This document shows, one piece after another, positions 1-7,369 of a DNA stretch of 47,325 nt (the first letter of the stretch is position 1; each line of letters opens with the position of its first letter). The stretch comes from Candidatus Nitrosopumilus sp. (GTDB taxonomy: Archaea; Thermoproteota; Nitrososphaeria; Nitrososphaerales; Nitrosopumilaceae): contig JAOLZN010000010.1 of NCBI GenBank assembly GCA_028343855.1, positions 1-47,325 on the forward strand, given 5' to 3'. The notes under the pieces are model-generated. The model was not told where the DNA came from. It made no database searches and saw nothing but the letters and a program-made list of their open reading frames with translations. Both the position numbers and the translations under genes were made by a program.

Positions 1-228
1 CACTATTTGTAATCTAATTCCTTTTTTCTTAAAATTTTCATCTAAATCTAACAGTGATTCATTAAGGAAATTCCATCTAAATTTTGCTTCCTTTAATTTT
101 TTAATTAAATTGGAATCATAGATGAAGCAAGGAATTACTTCTTTTGAATTATTTAGGGCATCTATTAATCCGATGTTGTCCTCTATTCTTAAATCTCTGT
201 GAAAAAGAAATATGCTTTTTTCATACAT
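1..228 (-). CDS. phrB: Deoxyribodipyrimidine photolyase, N-terminal part (runs off window)
   Basis: Only the first 76 codons are inside the window and the gene continues past base 1. The protein starts MYEKSIFLFHRDLRIEDN, a good match to the opening strand and the FRRDLR-x-DN signature of the photolyase/cryptochrome alpha/beta domain, followed by the expected second strand (VIPCFIYD). Photolyases use light and FADH- to split cyclobutane pyrimidine dimers. The FAD-binding part is outside the window, so photolyase versus cryptochrome or 6-4 photolyase cannot be settled. It lies 20 bases behind the DICT-like gene on the same strand and probably shares its transcript. No frame was given for this gene; I translated it by hand. 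Confidence 0.85.
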   Translation of the reverse strand, partial: MYEKSIFLFHRDLRIEDNIGLIDALNNSKEVIPCFIYDSNLIKKLKEAKFRWNFLNESLLDLDENFKKKGIRLQIV

Positions 229-248
229 TGGGTTTCTTTTTATGAAAA

Positions 249-803
249 CTATTGGATATCAAATTTAGAATCTAACGTTGTTCCCATTACTTTTAGAGCA
301 TACCTACATACGTTAGAATTAAGTGTGAAGAAACCTCTAAATTTTCCATCTTCATACTCTTCTGCTATTAGGCCAAATGGTCCATACGGTCCTCTGGTAA
401 TTACTGTCCACACATTTGCTAAATTTGTATTACTGCAACTTAAAAATTCTGAATTTGGAATTACTACGTCTGTTGGAATTACCTCATCGTCAAAATCTGC
501 AATTATCCATACTTTGGGCATATCTTTCACCATTTTTTGATATCTTTCTTTTACGTATGAAAATTTTGCAATTTTTTCAAATGTTGCAAGTAATGGCTCT
601 TTGTGTTCTTGAGCGTAATTTTCAATCATTCTACTTAGATGGTATAATGGTTTCCTATCTGCATCAAAATTATGATAACCTGCTTCGATGAACTGTTCTA
701 GTTTCCAAATTGGTAAAATCTCATTATCTAGATTGTGCCATTCTGCTAGTTGTGGAAATTCTTCCCACACTTCATGTACAAAATCTCCATATGGATTTTC
801 CAT
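249..803 (-). CDS. DICT-like sensory domain protein
   Basis: A 184-residue soluble protein. The second half (about residues 85-180) has the outline of the DICT sensory domain: a segment with Y-x3-V-x4-KVWIIADFDD, a strand-rich middle, then VWTVITRGPYGPFGLIAEE and a GFFTLNS segment near the end. DICT domains occur in cyanobacterial and haloarchaeal signalling proteins and have been suggested to act in light responses; this link is from memory. The first 85 residues are not recognised. It precedes the photolyase by 20 bases on the same strand, which suggests a light or UV related pair. A TATA-like box lies 27 bases before the ATG. The domain call is by eye. Confidence 0.5.
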   Translation of the reverse strand: MENPYGDFVHEVWEEFPQLAEWHNLDNEILPIWKLEQFIEAGYHNFDADRKPLYHLSRMIENYAQEHKEPLLATFEKIAKFSYVKERYQKMVKDMPKVWIIADFDDEVIPTDVVIPNSEFLSCSNTNLANVWTVITRGPYGPFGLIAEEYEDGKFRGFFTLNSNVCRYALKVMGTTLDSKFDIQ

Positions 804-824
804 TATGTATATTCTAATTAAATC

Positions 825-834
825 GGATATAAAA
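825..834 (-). promoter_or_regulatory. TATA-like box of the DICT-photolyase transcript
   Basis: On the minus strand this reads TTTTATATCC, centred about 27 bases before the ATG at 803. That spacing implies a transcript starting at or next to the start codon (leaderless). Confidence 0.5.
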
Positions 835-915
835 TCATTTTATTGAATTCTTCTAGTGCCAATTTTTTTTAGATATGAATAATAGTTTTTATTCTACAAA
901 CACTTCATTCCCAAT

Positions 916-1323
916 ATGTCCAGATATGAGAAATTACTTCACATGTTGATGGATTATGAAGAAACCGTTATTTTAACAGCAATTAGTGATACGTCTGGAA
1001 ATATCTTGTGGAATACCATTAGGGATGACTCAAAAGTAAAAATTCCTCTAGCCGAAATTAAAAAAACACTTGTAAGTGAATCTTCAGACTGGATTAATAG
1101 ATGCAAAATAGAAGATTCTGATGATCTTGGTAGGGCAATGTACCATATTGCATCCTTTCAAAAAGTAAAACAAGTTACTATCCCTCTTGATGCATTTCAT
1201 ATGTTAATAATTTATGTGGATAACACTCCTCTCAAAAAAACAAAAACAAAAAGTTATGGAAGATATGTTCAAATGGGAAAAATAATGTCTATTGTTGACT
1301 TCGTTAATACTTTTGAAGAATAG
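916..1323 (+). CDS. Small conserved thaumarchaeal protein, copy 1 of a tandem pair
   Basis: A 135-residue soluble protein of unknown function. It is a paralogue of the next gene: both start with YE(K/Q)LL-x-M-x-MD, share a SD-x-SGN-(I/L)LWN segment at about residue 25, an (I/V)TIPL segment near residue 90, and a closing SYG-x3-MG-(K/E)I-S-VV/IVDFV block. The alternating strand pattern around SDTSGNILWN resembles roadblock/LC7 or profilin-like folds, but this is only an impression. From memory such proteins are catalogued as a thaumarchaeal domain of unknown function (possibly DUF6659). A TTTTTATTC box sits about 25 bases before the ATG. Confidence 0.7.
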   Translation: MSRYEKLLHMLMDYEETVILTAISDTSGNILWNTIRDDSKVKIPLAEIKKTLVSESSDWINRCKIEDSDDLGRAMYHIASFQKVKQVTIPLDAFHMLIIYVDNTPLKKTKTKSYGRYVQMGKIMSIVDFVNTFEE

Positions 1324-1366
1324 TTATTTTAGAATAGTTTGGCACTAGATTTTCTAATTTCGAAGA

Positions 1367-1375
1367 TTATATTAA
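1367..1375 (+). promoter_or_regulatory. TATA-like box of the second paralogue
   Basis: TTATATTAA centred 27 bases before the ATG at 1398. The second paralogue therefore probably has its own leaderless transcript, separate from the first copy. Confidence 0.5.
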
Positions 1376-1397
1376 CCGAAATGATGATTGTTAGATA

Positions 1398-1799
1398 ATG
1401 GAAAAGTATGAACAGCTTTTGAATATGATAATGGATTTTAATGAATCTGTTAGATTTGCAGCAGTTTCTGATGCTAGTGGAAATTTACTTTGGAATAGTC
1501 AAAGAGATGGTATTTCTAATATTGTTCCAATTGAAAAAACTAAATCAACCATGTCTAGATCTAGAGTAGAATGGGACAATTATGCTTCATCATCTGAACA
1601 CATAGGAAACGGACTCTACTCTATTACTTCTTATGCAAAAATCAAAAGAATTACTATTCCACTTTCTGATGGTAACATGTTATTCATTAGTGTCAATAAC
1701 AAACCAATGAAAAATGCTAAAAATACTAGTTATGGTCATCTTGTTGAAATGGGTGAGATTCTTTCAGTTGTTGAATTCGTTGAATCACAAAATTTCTAA
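1398..1799 (+). CDS. Small conserved thaumarchaeal protein, copy 2 of a tandem pair
   Basis: A 133-residue soluble protein, clearly homologous over its full length to the gene at 916-1323. Shared landmarks are the N-terminal YEQLLNMIMD, SDASGNLLWN, RITIPL and the final MGEILSVVEFVE. The two copies differ most in the middle (residues 40-75), where copy 1 has a charged segment and copy 2 is rich in Ser and Asn. Each copy has its own TATA-like box, so they may be expressed under different conditions. No catalytic motif, membrane segment or metal site is visible. Function unknown. Confidence 0.7.
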   Translation: MEKYEQLLNMIMDFNESVRFAAVSDASGNLLWNSQRDGISNIVPIEKTKSTMSRSRVEWDNYASSSEHIGNGLYSITSYAKIKRITIPLSDGNMLFISVNNKPMKNAKNTSYGHLVEMGEILSVVEFVESQNF

Positions 1800-1835
1800 T
1801 ACTAAAATTTTTACAAATTTGGAATGTTTTAAGTT

Positions 1836-1991
1836 TTGACTGATTTTATTGCTAAATGTAGAAAATGCACTTCTAAAATTAAAATCCCTGATCAAGGACC
1901 CTGTACTGATTTAGAATTTATGGATTATATCACTGCATATGGAAAACAATGTAAATGTGGAAAAAATGATTGGGAATTATTCGCTGATTAA
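1836..1991 (+). CDS. Tiny zinc-ribbon-like protein
   Basis: A 51-residue frame starting at TTG. It has CRKC near the start, a single Cys in the middle (GPCTD) and CKCG near the end, which could bind one zinc ion. The predicted protein ends NDWELFAD. A TAAAATTTTTAC box centred about 27 bases before the TTG supports that start. It follows the second paralogue by 36 bases on the same strand. Similar tiny Cys-pair proteins recur in this window. The function is unknown; a nucleic-acid or protein adaptor role is possible but not shown. Confidence 0.55.
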   Translation: MTDFIAKCRKCTSKIKIPDQGPCTDLEFMDYITAYGKQCKCGKNDWELFAD

Positions 1992-1997
1992 TTTTAA

Positions 1998-2297
1998 TCA
2001 TTTTCTGGGTCTTCGTCTTGGATTTAACTCATAAAACCTTTCAATATTCTCAAGCCATTGTTTAGTTTCAGGTAAACGTGAACGTGCATGAGGTCTTTTA
2101 CCATTATTTGATAATATGCCACTATGGTCATTGTAAAATTTATCTATTTCATTGACTAATACGTCCAGAAATTCTGATGCCTCTTTTGCTTCAGTACTTT
2201 TTGGCTCTCTATGATTTATTATGGATTTTGCTAAAATGTCTACTTTTGCTATTTTTATTTTATATTCACTTAGTACTCTATGTTCAAAACTAATCAT
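1998..2297 (-). CDS. Hypothetical protein, basic C-terminus
   Basis: A 99-residue soluble, mostly helical, charged protein. The C-terminus is very basic (ending NPRRRPRK), and a KRPHARSRLPETKQW segment lies in the second half, so nucleic-acid binding is conceivable. It is convergent with the tiny zinc-ribbon gene, only 6 bases apart. I do not recognise the family. Confidence 0.55.
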   Translation of the reverse strand: MISFEHRVLSEYKIKIAKVDILAKSIINHREPKSTEAKEASEFLDVLVNEIDKFYNDHSGILSNNGKRPHARSRLPETKQWLENIERFYELNPRRRPRK

Positions 2298-2368
2298 TTC
2301 ATTTATTTCTCATTTAATCATTCTATGTATATTTTCGTATCTTTTCAAAATTTTATTTTTGTGTTTCT

Positions 2369-2881
2369 CTACCTATACATTGATTTGTTGATTGTTTCAT
2401 CTGATAAGTTACTTTTTGAGGAGAAATTGCTAAAATTTGAACGTAATATTTTTTGAACGTGGCCTGAAACCCTGGCTACATTATCCCAAACATTGTGAAA
2501 TGAAATTCTATCTAAATTTTGTTCATCTATATGTGAAAATATTGCTAAACCCGCAATTAACTCTCCATCTTTAATCCACTGATGTCCAATATTACAAATT
2601 GTACAAATCTCACTAATTTCCATTATTGCTTTTGAAAATGATGGATTTTTACTAACTAATAATTTTGAATCTTCTGGGGGAAATCTCATGTTGACATTAA
2701 CGTGTACTCTGTCTTCTCGATTGGAATTTTTGCTTACTACTACATTTGTTCCAACATGAAATTGCCAATCAACTAGATCACTTTTTTCTTTAATTTTTTC
2801 AGTTTGATCTTCATATTTTACATTCGTTATCTGGATAAATTCCTCAATTAATTTTTTCATCTCTATTGATGTTTTTGTCAT
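2369..2881 (-). CDS. Conserved hypothetical protein
   Basis: A 170-residue soluble protein without membrane segments. It begins with a helical segment, then a strand-rich region (DWQFHVGTNVVVSKN, RVHVNVNMRFPPED), then a helix with Cys residues (EICTICNIGHQW). The middle strand and PPED turn resemble small archaeal domain-of-unknown-function families such as DUF2299, but I cannot confirm that. A TATA-like AAATATAACT box lies about 26 bases before the ATG on this strand. Confidence 0.5.
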   Translation of the reverse strand: MTKTSIEMKKLIEEFIQITNVKYEDQTEKIKEKSDLVDWQFHVGTNVVVSKNSNREDRVHVNVNMRFPPEDSKLLVSKNPSFSKAIMEISEICTICNIGHQWIKDGELIAGLAIFSHIDEQNLDRISFHNVWDNVARVSGHVQKILRSNFSNFSSKSNLSDETINKSMYR

Positions 2882-2930
2882 AATTACAATTTTTTTTGTT
2901 AGTTATATTTTTGATTAATGAAAAAAAGAG

Positions 2931-3068
2931 TTAATGACTGTGTCCACAGCCGCAAGAATCGTGACCTTCACTACCTTGAGATTCTTTTCCTGCACATTTG
3001 GAACATTTTTCTGAGCCCATTGGGGAGAAAAAACTAATTCCACATGATACGCATTTCATATTTGCCAT
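2931..3068 (-). CDS. Tiny zinc-ribbon-like protein
   Basis: A 45-residue frame starting MANMKCVSCG and containing CVSC and CSKC pairs that make a plausible four-Cys zinc site, followed by a tail rich in His, Gly and Cys (DSCGCGHSH) that could bind a further metal. A TATA-like box (AATAAATAC) lies about 26 bases before the ATG. A second ATG three codons in is an alternative start. Function unknown. Confidence 0.6.
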   Translation of the reverse strand: MANMKCVSCGISFFSPMGSEKCSKCAGKESQGSEGHDSCGCGHSH

Positions 3069-3140
3069 GTTATTGCTAAAAAATTGCGGTATTTATTGAA
3101 TACGCTTTGATTTAATAAAAATATGAATATTGCTAATTAT

Positions 3141-3458
3141 TCAGTTTTTTTGAAAAACACGATATTCCCCAATTATTGAATTACATTGGTGACATGTGTA
3201 TTGTCCTCTTTCAATCAAAGTTAATCCATCTGCAACTGTTTCGTTTGGCTTCTCTTCAATTTGTATTTGAGTTGGGCCGTCAAATTCTGAATTGCATTGT
3301 TTACAAAAATGTTTAATCATTTTTGCAGTATCCAGTTTTTCAAGTGATGCCAAAAAATGCTTGTCTATATTGGGAACCAGTTTTGATTTTGTAACCTGTT
3401 CACCAGTTAGATCAGCATTAATCCATCCACCTGAACCTGCTAATTGAATTTCTGTCAA
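3141..3458 (-). CDS. Hypothetical protein with C-terminal zinc ribbon
   Basis: A 105-residue protein starting at TTG. A CKQC pair at about residues 52-55 and CHQC at about 89-92 give a classic two-knuckle zinc ribbon with about 33 residues between. The N-terminal half opens IQLAGSGGWINADLTGEQV and is not recognised. A TATA-like CTTATTAATGG box about 27 bases before the TTG supports this start; no in-frame ATG lies close upstream. The gene is divergent from the Mrr-like gene. Confidence 0.6.
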   Translation of the reverse strand: MTEIQLAGSGGWINADLTGEQVTKSKLVPNIDKHFLASLEKLDTAKMIKHFCKQCNSEFDGPTQIQIEEKPNETVADGLTLIERGQYTCHQCNSIIGEYRVFQKN

Positions 3459-3529
3459 TTTAATCTCATAATTTGTTGGCCATTAATAAGTCAAAATGAA
3501 ATTAATAGTCTAATAAAAATAAAATTACT

Positions 3530-4273
3530 ATGAACATACACTTCGATTTATCCGTACTTGATAATACTTCTGGCCGTGAATTTGAAAAATTTGTTATTTC
3601 ACTATTTGAAAAATTAGGTTATTCTTCCACAGTAACTAATCGTTCAAAACAGTATGGCTGTGATATGATGTTACAACAGGCTGACTACAGAATTGCAGTT
3701 CAAACTACTCGTTCTGAGTCTGAATTAAATTTCACTTCTGTTCAACGAGTCTTAGATTCTTCAAAAAAATATAATTCACAAATGTCCATTGTCATTACTA
3801 ATAACAAATTCCTCTCTTCTGCAAAAAATTTGGCTAAAATTAAAAACGTGGTATTGTTGGATAGAAAAAAATTATTAGAATTAATTGATTTATCTAATTT
3901 ACCTGTACATCATAAAAAAGATTTAGTTAAATTTTGTAAAAATATTCAAAATGATTTGATAAAAGAAGATATTGATAAGGAAATAATGAAGTTTTTAGGT
4001 CTTGACACTCAAAATATTGATCATAGCTTACTAACAAAAAATTCCTTTGATAGACCTACCCCCCAAAATAATAAAAAAGAAAAATTATTCTATATTTTTA
4101 AAGAAATTAGAGGGGATGAAGATTTATCTGTCGAAAAACATATTTTACTAAATTTTATGGACAAATATCCCTTAATGTTTGGAACAAAGGTTGATTCAGA
4201 AATATTTCTACATAGTATGATAAATGAATTAATAATTTTTAAACCAAAAACTGATTATTATAATTTGGTTTAA
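3530..4273 (+). CDS. Mrr-like restriction endonuclease fold protein, probably inactive
   Basis: A 247-residue protein. Residues 14-115 look like the Mrr/PD-(D/E)XK fold: SGREFEKFVISLFEKLGY (first helix), YGCDMML with the candidate acidic Asp45, then YRIAVQTTR where active relatives have QxK, and later strands (MSIVITNN, KNVVLLDRKKLLELI). Gln58 is kept but the catalytic Lys is Thr60, so DNA cleavage looks unlikely unless another residue compensates. The rest (about 120-247) is helical and not recognised. It stands alone, with no methylase or specificity gene beside it. It could be a structural or DNA-binding derivative of a restriction enzyme. Confidence 0.65.
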   Translation: MNIHFDLSVLDNTSGREFEKFVISLFEKLGYSSTVTNRSKQYGCDMMLQQADYRIAVQTTRSESELNFTSVQRVLDSSKKYNSQMSIVITNNKFLSSAKNLAKIKNVVLLDRKKLLELIDLSNLPVHHKKDLVKFCKNIQNDLIKEDIDKEIMKFLGLDTQNIDHSLLTKNSFDRPTPQNNKKEKLFYIFKEIRGDEDLSVEKHILLNFMDKYPLMFGTKVDSEIFLHSMINELIIFKPKTDYYNLV

Positions 4274-4460
4274 TTTTCATCATTTTCACCATCTCTGTTA
4301 ATATTTTCACATTCTGGCATTGATTGAGATAACTGATCATCCTGCTTAATTAGATAATCCAGTTGATTCATAATTTCATTTTTCACTATTCTTTTTATTT
4401 TTAACTTCTTCAAATTTGACCAAACATTATTACTAATGATGAGAATAGTAGAGAAGGATT

Positions 4461-4607
4461 ATGGGTAAAATTTCTTTGGTTGTGGGAGTGATCATTGGAA
4501 TTCTATTTTCCGTTGCATTTCCTGAAGTTGCACAAACCATCAATGATGCCATAATGCCTAGCATTCAATCCATTGGTGAGCAGTTAATCAACTGGATGAC
4601 TAACTAA
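4461..4607 (+). CDS. Tiny single-pass membrane protein
   Basis: A 48-residue frame, starting MGKISLVVGVIIGILFSV, with one hydrophobic segment at about residues 4-20 and a polar amphipathic remainder ending INWMTN. It is the first of three tiny membrane proteins in a row on this strand. Function unknown. The 187 bases before it contain only a weak minus-strand frame, which I did not accept. Confidence 0.5.
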   Translation: MGKISLVVGVIIGILFSVAFPEVAQTINDAIMPSIQSIGEQLINWMTN

Positions 4608-4675
4608 CATGTTTCTCTAATTGTCTACTATGAAATTTAATCAAAGTTAATGAGGCCCAATTTTCTTAGAAATGT

Positions 4676-4936
4676 ATGATAAAACACATCCCACTTTTAC
4701 TAGTTGTTATTGGAATAGTGGTTCTTTTAGTTGGAATAAATCTCGTTTTGATGTATGATTTATCATTTTTCACAGGTATTATTGTGTTTTTTGGAATTGC
4801 TATGCTTGTAGCTGGTGTGGATCTTAAAAGAAAAATTAAGAAACTAAAAGAAAAAAATAAAAAAGATCATCGTGATTATACAATTTCAAAATTAATGAAA
4901 GATGAAGATCCTTCAAAAGAAGATAAGGATGGTTAG
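4676..4936 (+). CDS. Small membrane protein, two membrane segments
   Basis: An 86-residue protein with two hydrophobic segments (about residues 5-25 and 31-49) and a strongly charged cytoplasmic tail rich in Lys, Glu and Asp. Its last codons overlap the start of the next small membrane protein by 8 bases (from the ATG at 4929), so the two are probably co-translated. No family recognised. Confidence 0.55.
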   Translation: MIKHIPLLLVVIGIVVLLVGINLVLMYDLSFFTGIIVFFGIAMLVAGVDLKRKIKKLKEKNKKDHRDYTISKLMKDEDPSKEDKDG

Positions 4937-5141
4937 TAAAAATTATGGACAAATTATAATAGGATATGGATTACTTTCAATAGGATTAACTTTATTGCTA
5001 CTGTTTATTCAAACATCTGGTATTTTTTGGTTAATTTTGGGAACTGTCTCTTTGATTGTGGCAATTTGGATAATAAAAAAAGAAAGGAAAGATAGGAATA
5101 CCTTTTTTCAATCTGATCCTGGCCAGACGGATAACTTCTGA
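4929..5141 (+). CDS. Small membrane protein, two membrane segments
   Basis: A 70-residue protein, starting MVSKNYGQ, with two hydrophobic segments (about residues 8-28 and 32-50) and a basic tail (KKERKDRN). I chose the ATG at 4929, which overlaps the upstream stop codon, rather than the longer frame from 4902, which overlaps more and adds a charged stretch. It probably pairs with the preceding membrane protein. Function unknown. Confidence 0.5.
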   Translation: MVSKNYGQIIIGYGLLSIGLTLLLLFIQTSGIFWLILGTVSLIVAIWIIKKERKDRNTFFQSDPGQTDNF

Positions 5142-5191
5142 TAATACTTTGTTTAGAGTAATTTTTTAGTGGGTATGTGGAGAATAGATTA

Positions 5192-5428
5192 ATGGGATTT
5201 TTTGGAAAGAAAAAAGAAAAATGTGATGCTTGTAACAAACCATTTGAGGAACTTGATGAATGTCGAGAGCATATGAAACTAATTCACCCTGCAACTAAGC
5301 CTTGTACAAAATGTTCGGGCTTGATGCAATGGGAACGACAGCATATTGGACAACCTTCGATGAATCTAATCTATGTGTGTCGAGAATGCGGTTTTATTGG
5401 TGAAATGTGGAAATATCATTCAAACTAG
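5192..5428 (+). CDS. Zinc-finger protein, C2H2-like plus zinc ribbon
   Basis: A 78-residue protein starting MGFFGKKKEK. It carries CDAC-x14-H-x4-H (C2H2-like finger) and then CTKC ... CREC (zinc ribbon), so two zinc sites are likely. I chose the ATG at 5192 because an ATTTTTTAG box lies about 26 bases before it; a GTG at 5177 would add five residues. Such small fingers usually bind nucleic acid or mediate protein contacts, but no specific role can be assigned. Confidence 0.6.
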   Translation: MGFFGKKKEKCDACNKPFEELDECREHMKLIHPATKPCTKCSGLMQWERQHIGQPSMNLIYVCRECGFIGEMWKYHSN

Positions 5429-5518
5429 GCTCAATTCCTCAAATATTTACTATTTTTTTGTAATTTTGAATTATGAATGCCAACAAAGATTCTTATCTAA
5501 AATTTTTAGGAAAATATC

Positions 5519-6439
5519 ATGGCAATTATTAAAAATAAATCTCCTGTTTTATTTTTCTACAATAATTCTAAAAAATGGTTAATGAATATTTCAAAAAAAG
5601 AATCCCTTCACACTCACATTGGTGTTCTTAAACATGCTGATGCTATTGGTAAAGAATATGGTTCTCGATTGATGACAAATAAAGACAAGTACGTGTACCT
5701 GCTTGAACCCACAATGTATGATTATATAATGAAAATTCAACACGGCACTCAAATTGTATATCCAAAAGATCTTGGTTACATTGCTGCCCGTGCAGGAATT
5801 CAGGATGGTCAAAAAATCTTGGAAATAGGAACTGGAAGTGGTTCTTTAACTTCTTTTGTTGCAAGTATTGTAAAACCTCGTGGGCATGTTTACACTTTTG
5901 ATGTTGATGAAAATTTTATGAAAATTGCAGAAAAGAATATTCGCAAATCTGGTGTTTCAAAATATGTCACTCAGCATAATTTGGATTTAAAAACTTCTAA
6001 AGAAATTCCTGTTACTGACATGGATGTTGCCTTAATTGATCTTGGTGACCCCTGGGTGGTTATTCCTAAAGTTAGACAGATGTTAAAAGGCAGTGGTTCA
6101 ATATTTGCAATATGCCCAACAATGAATCAATTAGAAAAATTAACCATGGCTTTAGTTGAAAATGAATTTACTGATATTGAATCCACTGAACATATCATAA
6201 GAACAATTGAGGCTAGAGAAGGAAAAACTAGACATTCATTCCAAGGTATTGGGCATACTACTTACTTGTGCTTTGCAAGAAAAGCATTCTTTGGACCTAA
6301 GACCAAAACAACTAAAGCAAAAACAACTAAAGCAAAAACAACTAAAGCAAAAACAACTAAAGCAAAAACAACTAAAGCAAAAACAACTAAAGCAAAAACA
6401 ACTAAAGCAAAAACAACTAAAAAAAGCACAAAAAACTAG
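5519..6439 (+). CDS. trmI: tRNA (adenine-N1)-methyltransferase, TrmI family
   Basis: A 306-residue protein. Residues about 1-70 form the N-terminal beta domain; about 80-235 are a Rossmann methyltransferase with motif I ILEIGTGSGSLTSFVAS, motif II VYTFDVDE, and VALIDLGDPW as motif IV. TrmI enzymes use S-adenosylmethionine to make m1A at position 58 of tRNA, and in archaea also m1A57. A lead-in YPKDLGYIAARAGI matches the family. The catalytic domain ends near residue 258. After it comes a Lys/Thr/Ala tail made of seven perfect KTTKA units, absent from typical members, which could help hold tRNA. Confidence 0.9.
   Translation: MAIIKNKSPVLFFYNNSKKWLMNISKKESLHTHIGVLKHADAIGKEYGSRLMTNKDKYVYLLEPTMYDYIMKIQHGTQIVYPKDLGYIAARAGIQDGQKILEIGTGSGSLTSFVASIVKPRGHVYTFDVDENFMKIAEKNIRKSGVSKYVTQHNLDLKTSKEIPVTDMDVALIDLGDPWVVIPKVRQMLKGSGSIFAICPTMNQLEKLTMALVENEFTDIESTEHIIRTIEAREGKTRHSFQGIGHTTYLCFARKAFFGPKTKTTKAKTTKAKTTKAKTTKAKTTKAKTTKAKTTKAKTTKKSTKN
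6305..6409 (+). repeat. Seven perfect 15-bp tandem repeats in the trmI tail
   Basis: The unit AAAACAACTAAAGCA is repeated seven times without any base change and begins an eighth copy. It is in frame and encodes KTTKA. Perfect identity at synonymous positions points to recent slippage expansion, so copy number may vary among strains. Confidence 0.9.
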
Positions 6440-6500
6440 AGTAAATCCAATTTTCCATCGAAAACAATTTTTATTCATCTAAAATCTATGATGTTGTATC

Positions 6501-7364
6501 TTGGAACCCAAAATTCTTTCATCTTCAATAATTCAAAATTTTATACCTGCAAGAAAATCTATGTCTAGAAAAGGCGATAATGGGATTATACTTGTTGTTG
6601 GTGGAAGTTATATTTATCACGGGGCTCCTATACTGTCTTCACTTGCTGCACTTAGATGTGGAACTGATTTAGTTTATACTTCTGTTCCAAAAATCAATGT
6701 ATCTGCAACACGCGCAACTTCTCCCAACCTTATTGTAATTCCTTTAGTTGATCAAAAATTGACTCTTGGCTCTGTAAAGAAACTTGTTGGGGCATTACCT
6801 CGAAATTTGCATTCTGCAACAATTGGAATGGGTCTTGCAATACAAGAAAAAAATTCTTTGCTTTATCTTGTTAAATCTTTGTTGGATAGGGATGTTCGAT
6901 TATCTCTAGATGCCAGTGCATTAATCCCCGAAATTTTACCTCTTTTAGCTAACAAAAATGTTGTAGTAACTCCTCATTCTGGAGAATTTAAGAGATTATT
7001 TGGTACTGTTCCATCTGATTCTAAAAATGAACGAATTAAGTTAGTTGAAAAACATGCTCTTGATAATGCTGTAACAATTTTGTTGAAAGGTCCTACTGAT
7101 ATTATTTCCAATGGAGATACTACGTATCTCTGTGAAAAAAATACTCCTGCAATGACTGTTGGTGGTACTGGTGACGTATTATCTGGATTAGTTGCTGGAC
7201 TCTTGTCTCAGAATAGAAATAGTTTGGAATCTGCAGCATCTGCTAGCTTCATTTGCAGTTTAGCTGGAAAAGAAGTTCAGGAAAAATTGGGATTGCATAT
7301 GACTTCTATGGATTTGATCAATTCTATTCCTAATGTGATGAAACCTTTTGATAGAATAGTGTGA
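6501..7364 (+). CDS. nnrD: ADP-dependent NAD(P)H-hydrate dehydratase
   Basis: A 287-residue ribokinase-fold enzyme that repairs hydrated NAD(P)H. Visible landmarks are GDNGIILVVGGS and YHGAPILSSLAALRCG in the first 65 residues, VVTPHSGEF in the middle, LLKGPTDII, and the nucleotide-binding MTVGGTGDVLSGLVAGLL near the end. The NnrE epimerase domain that is often fused in front is absent. The start is TTG at 6501: an in-frame stop lies just upstream, and a TTTTTATTC box 28 bases before supports it; ATG at 6561 is the alternative. It nearly abuts the M20 peptidase gene. Confidence 0.9.
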   Translation: MEPKILSSSIIQNFIPARKSMSRKGDNGIILVVGGSYIYHGAPILSSLAALRCGTDLVYTSVPKINVSATRATSPNLIVIPLVDQKLTLGSVKKLVGALPRNLHSATIGMGLAIQEKNSLLYLVKSLLDRDVRLSLDASALIPEILPLLANKNVVVTPHSGEFKRLFGTVPSDSKNERIKLVEKHALDNAVTILLKGPTDIISNGDTTYLCEKNTPAMTVGGTGDVLSGLVAGLLSQNRNSLESAASASFICSLAGKEVQEKLGLHMTSMDLINSIPNVMKPFDRIV

Positions 7365-7369
7365 TAGTG

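Noticed and set aside
4270-4386. Minus-strand frame of 38 codons starting GTG after the Mrr-like gene
   Set aside because: Weak start, overlaps the Mrr-like stop, no promoter-like box at the expected distance and low-complexity Asn/Asp/Glu end.
4902-4928. Longer start for the second small membrane protein
   Set aside because: It would overlap the preceding gene by 35 bases and add a charged segment in front of the first membrane helix; the ATG at 4929 is simpler.
6305-6409. Possible CRISPR-like array
   Set aside because: The 15-base units are directly adjacent with no spacers and lie in frame in a gene.
6236-6478. Minus-strand frame with Cys/Phe repeats
   Set aside because: It is the antisense of the KTTKA tandem repeat in trmI; the repeat makes an open frame on every strand without meaning.
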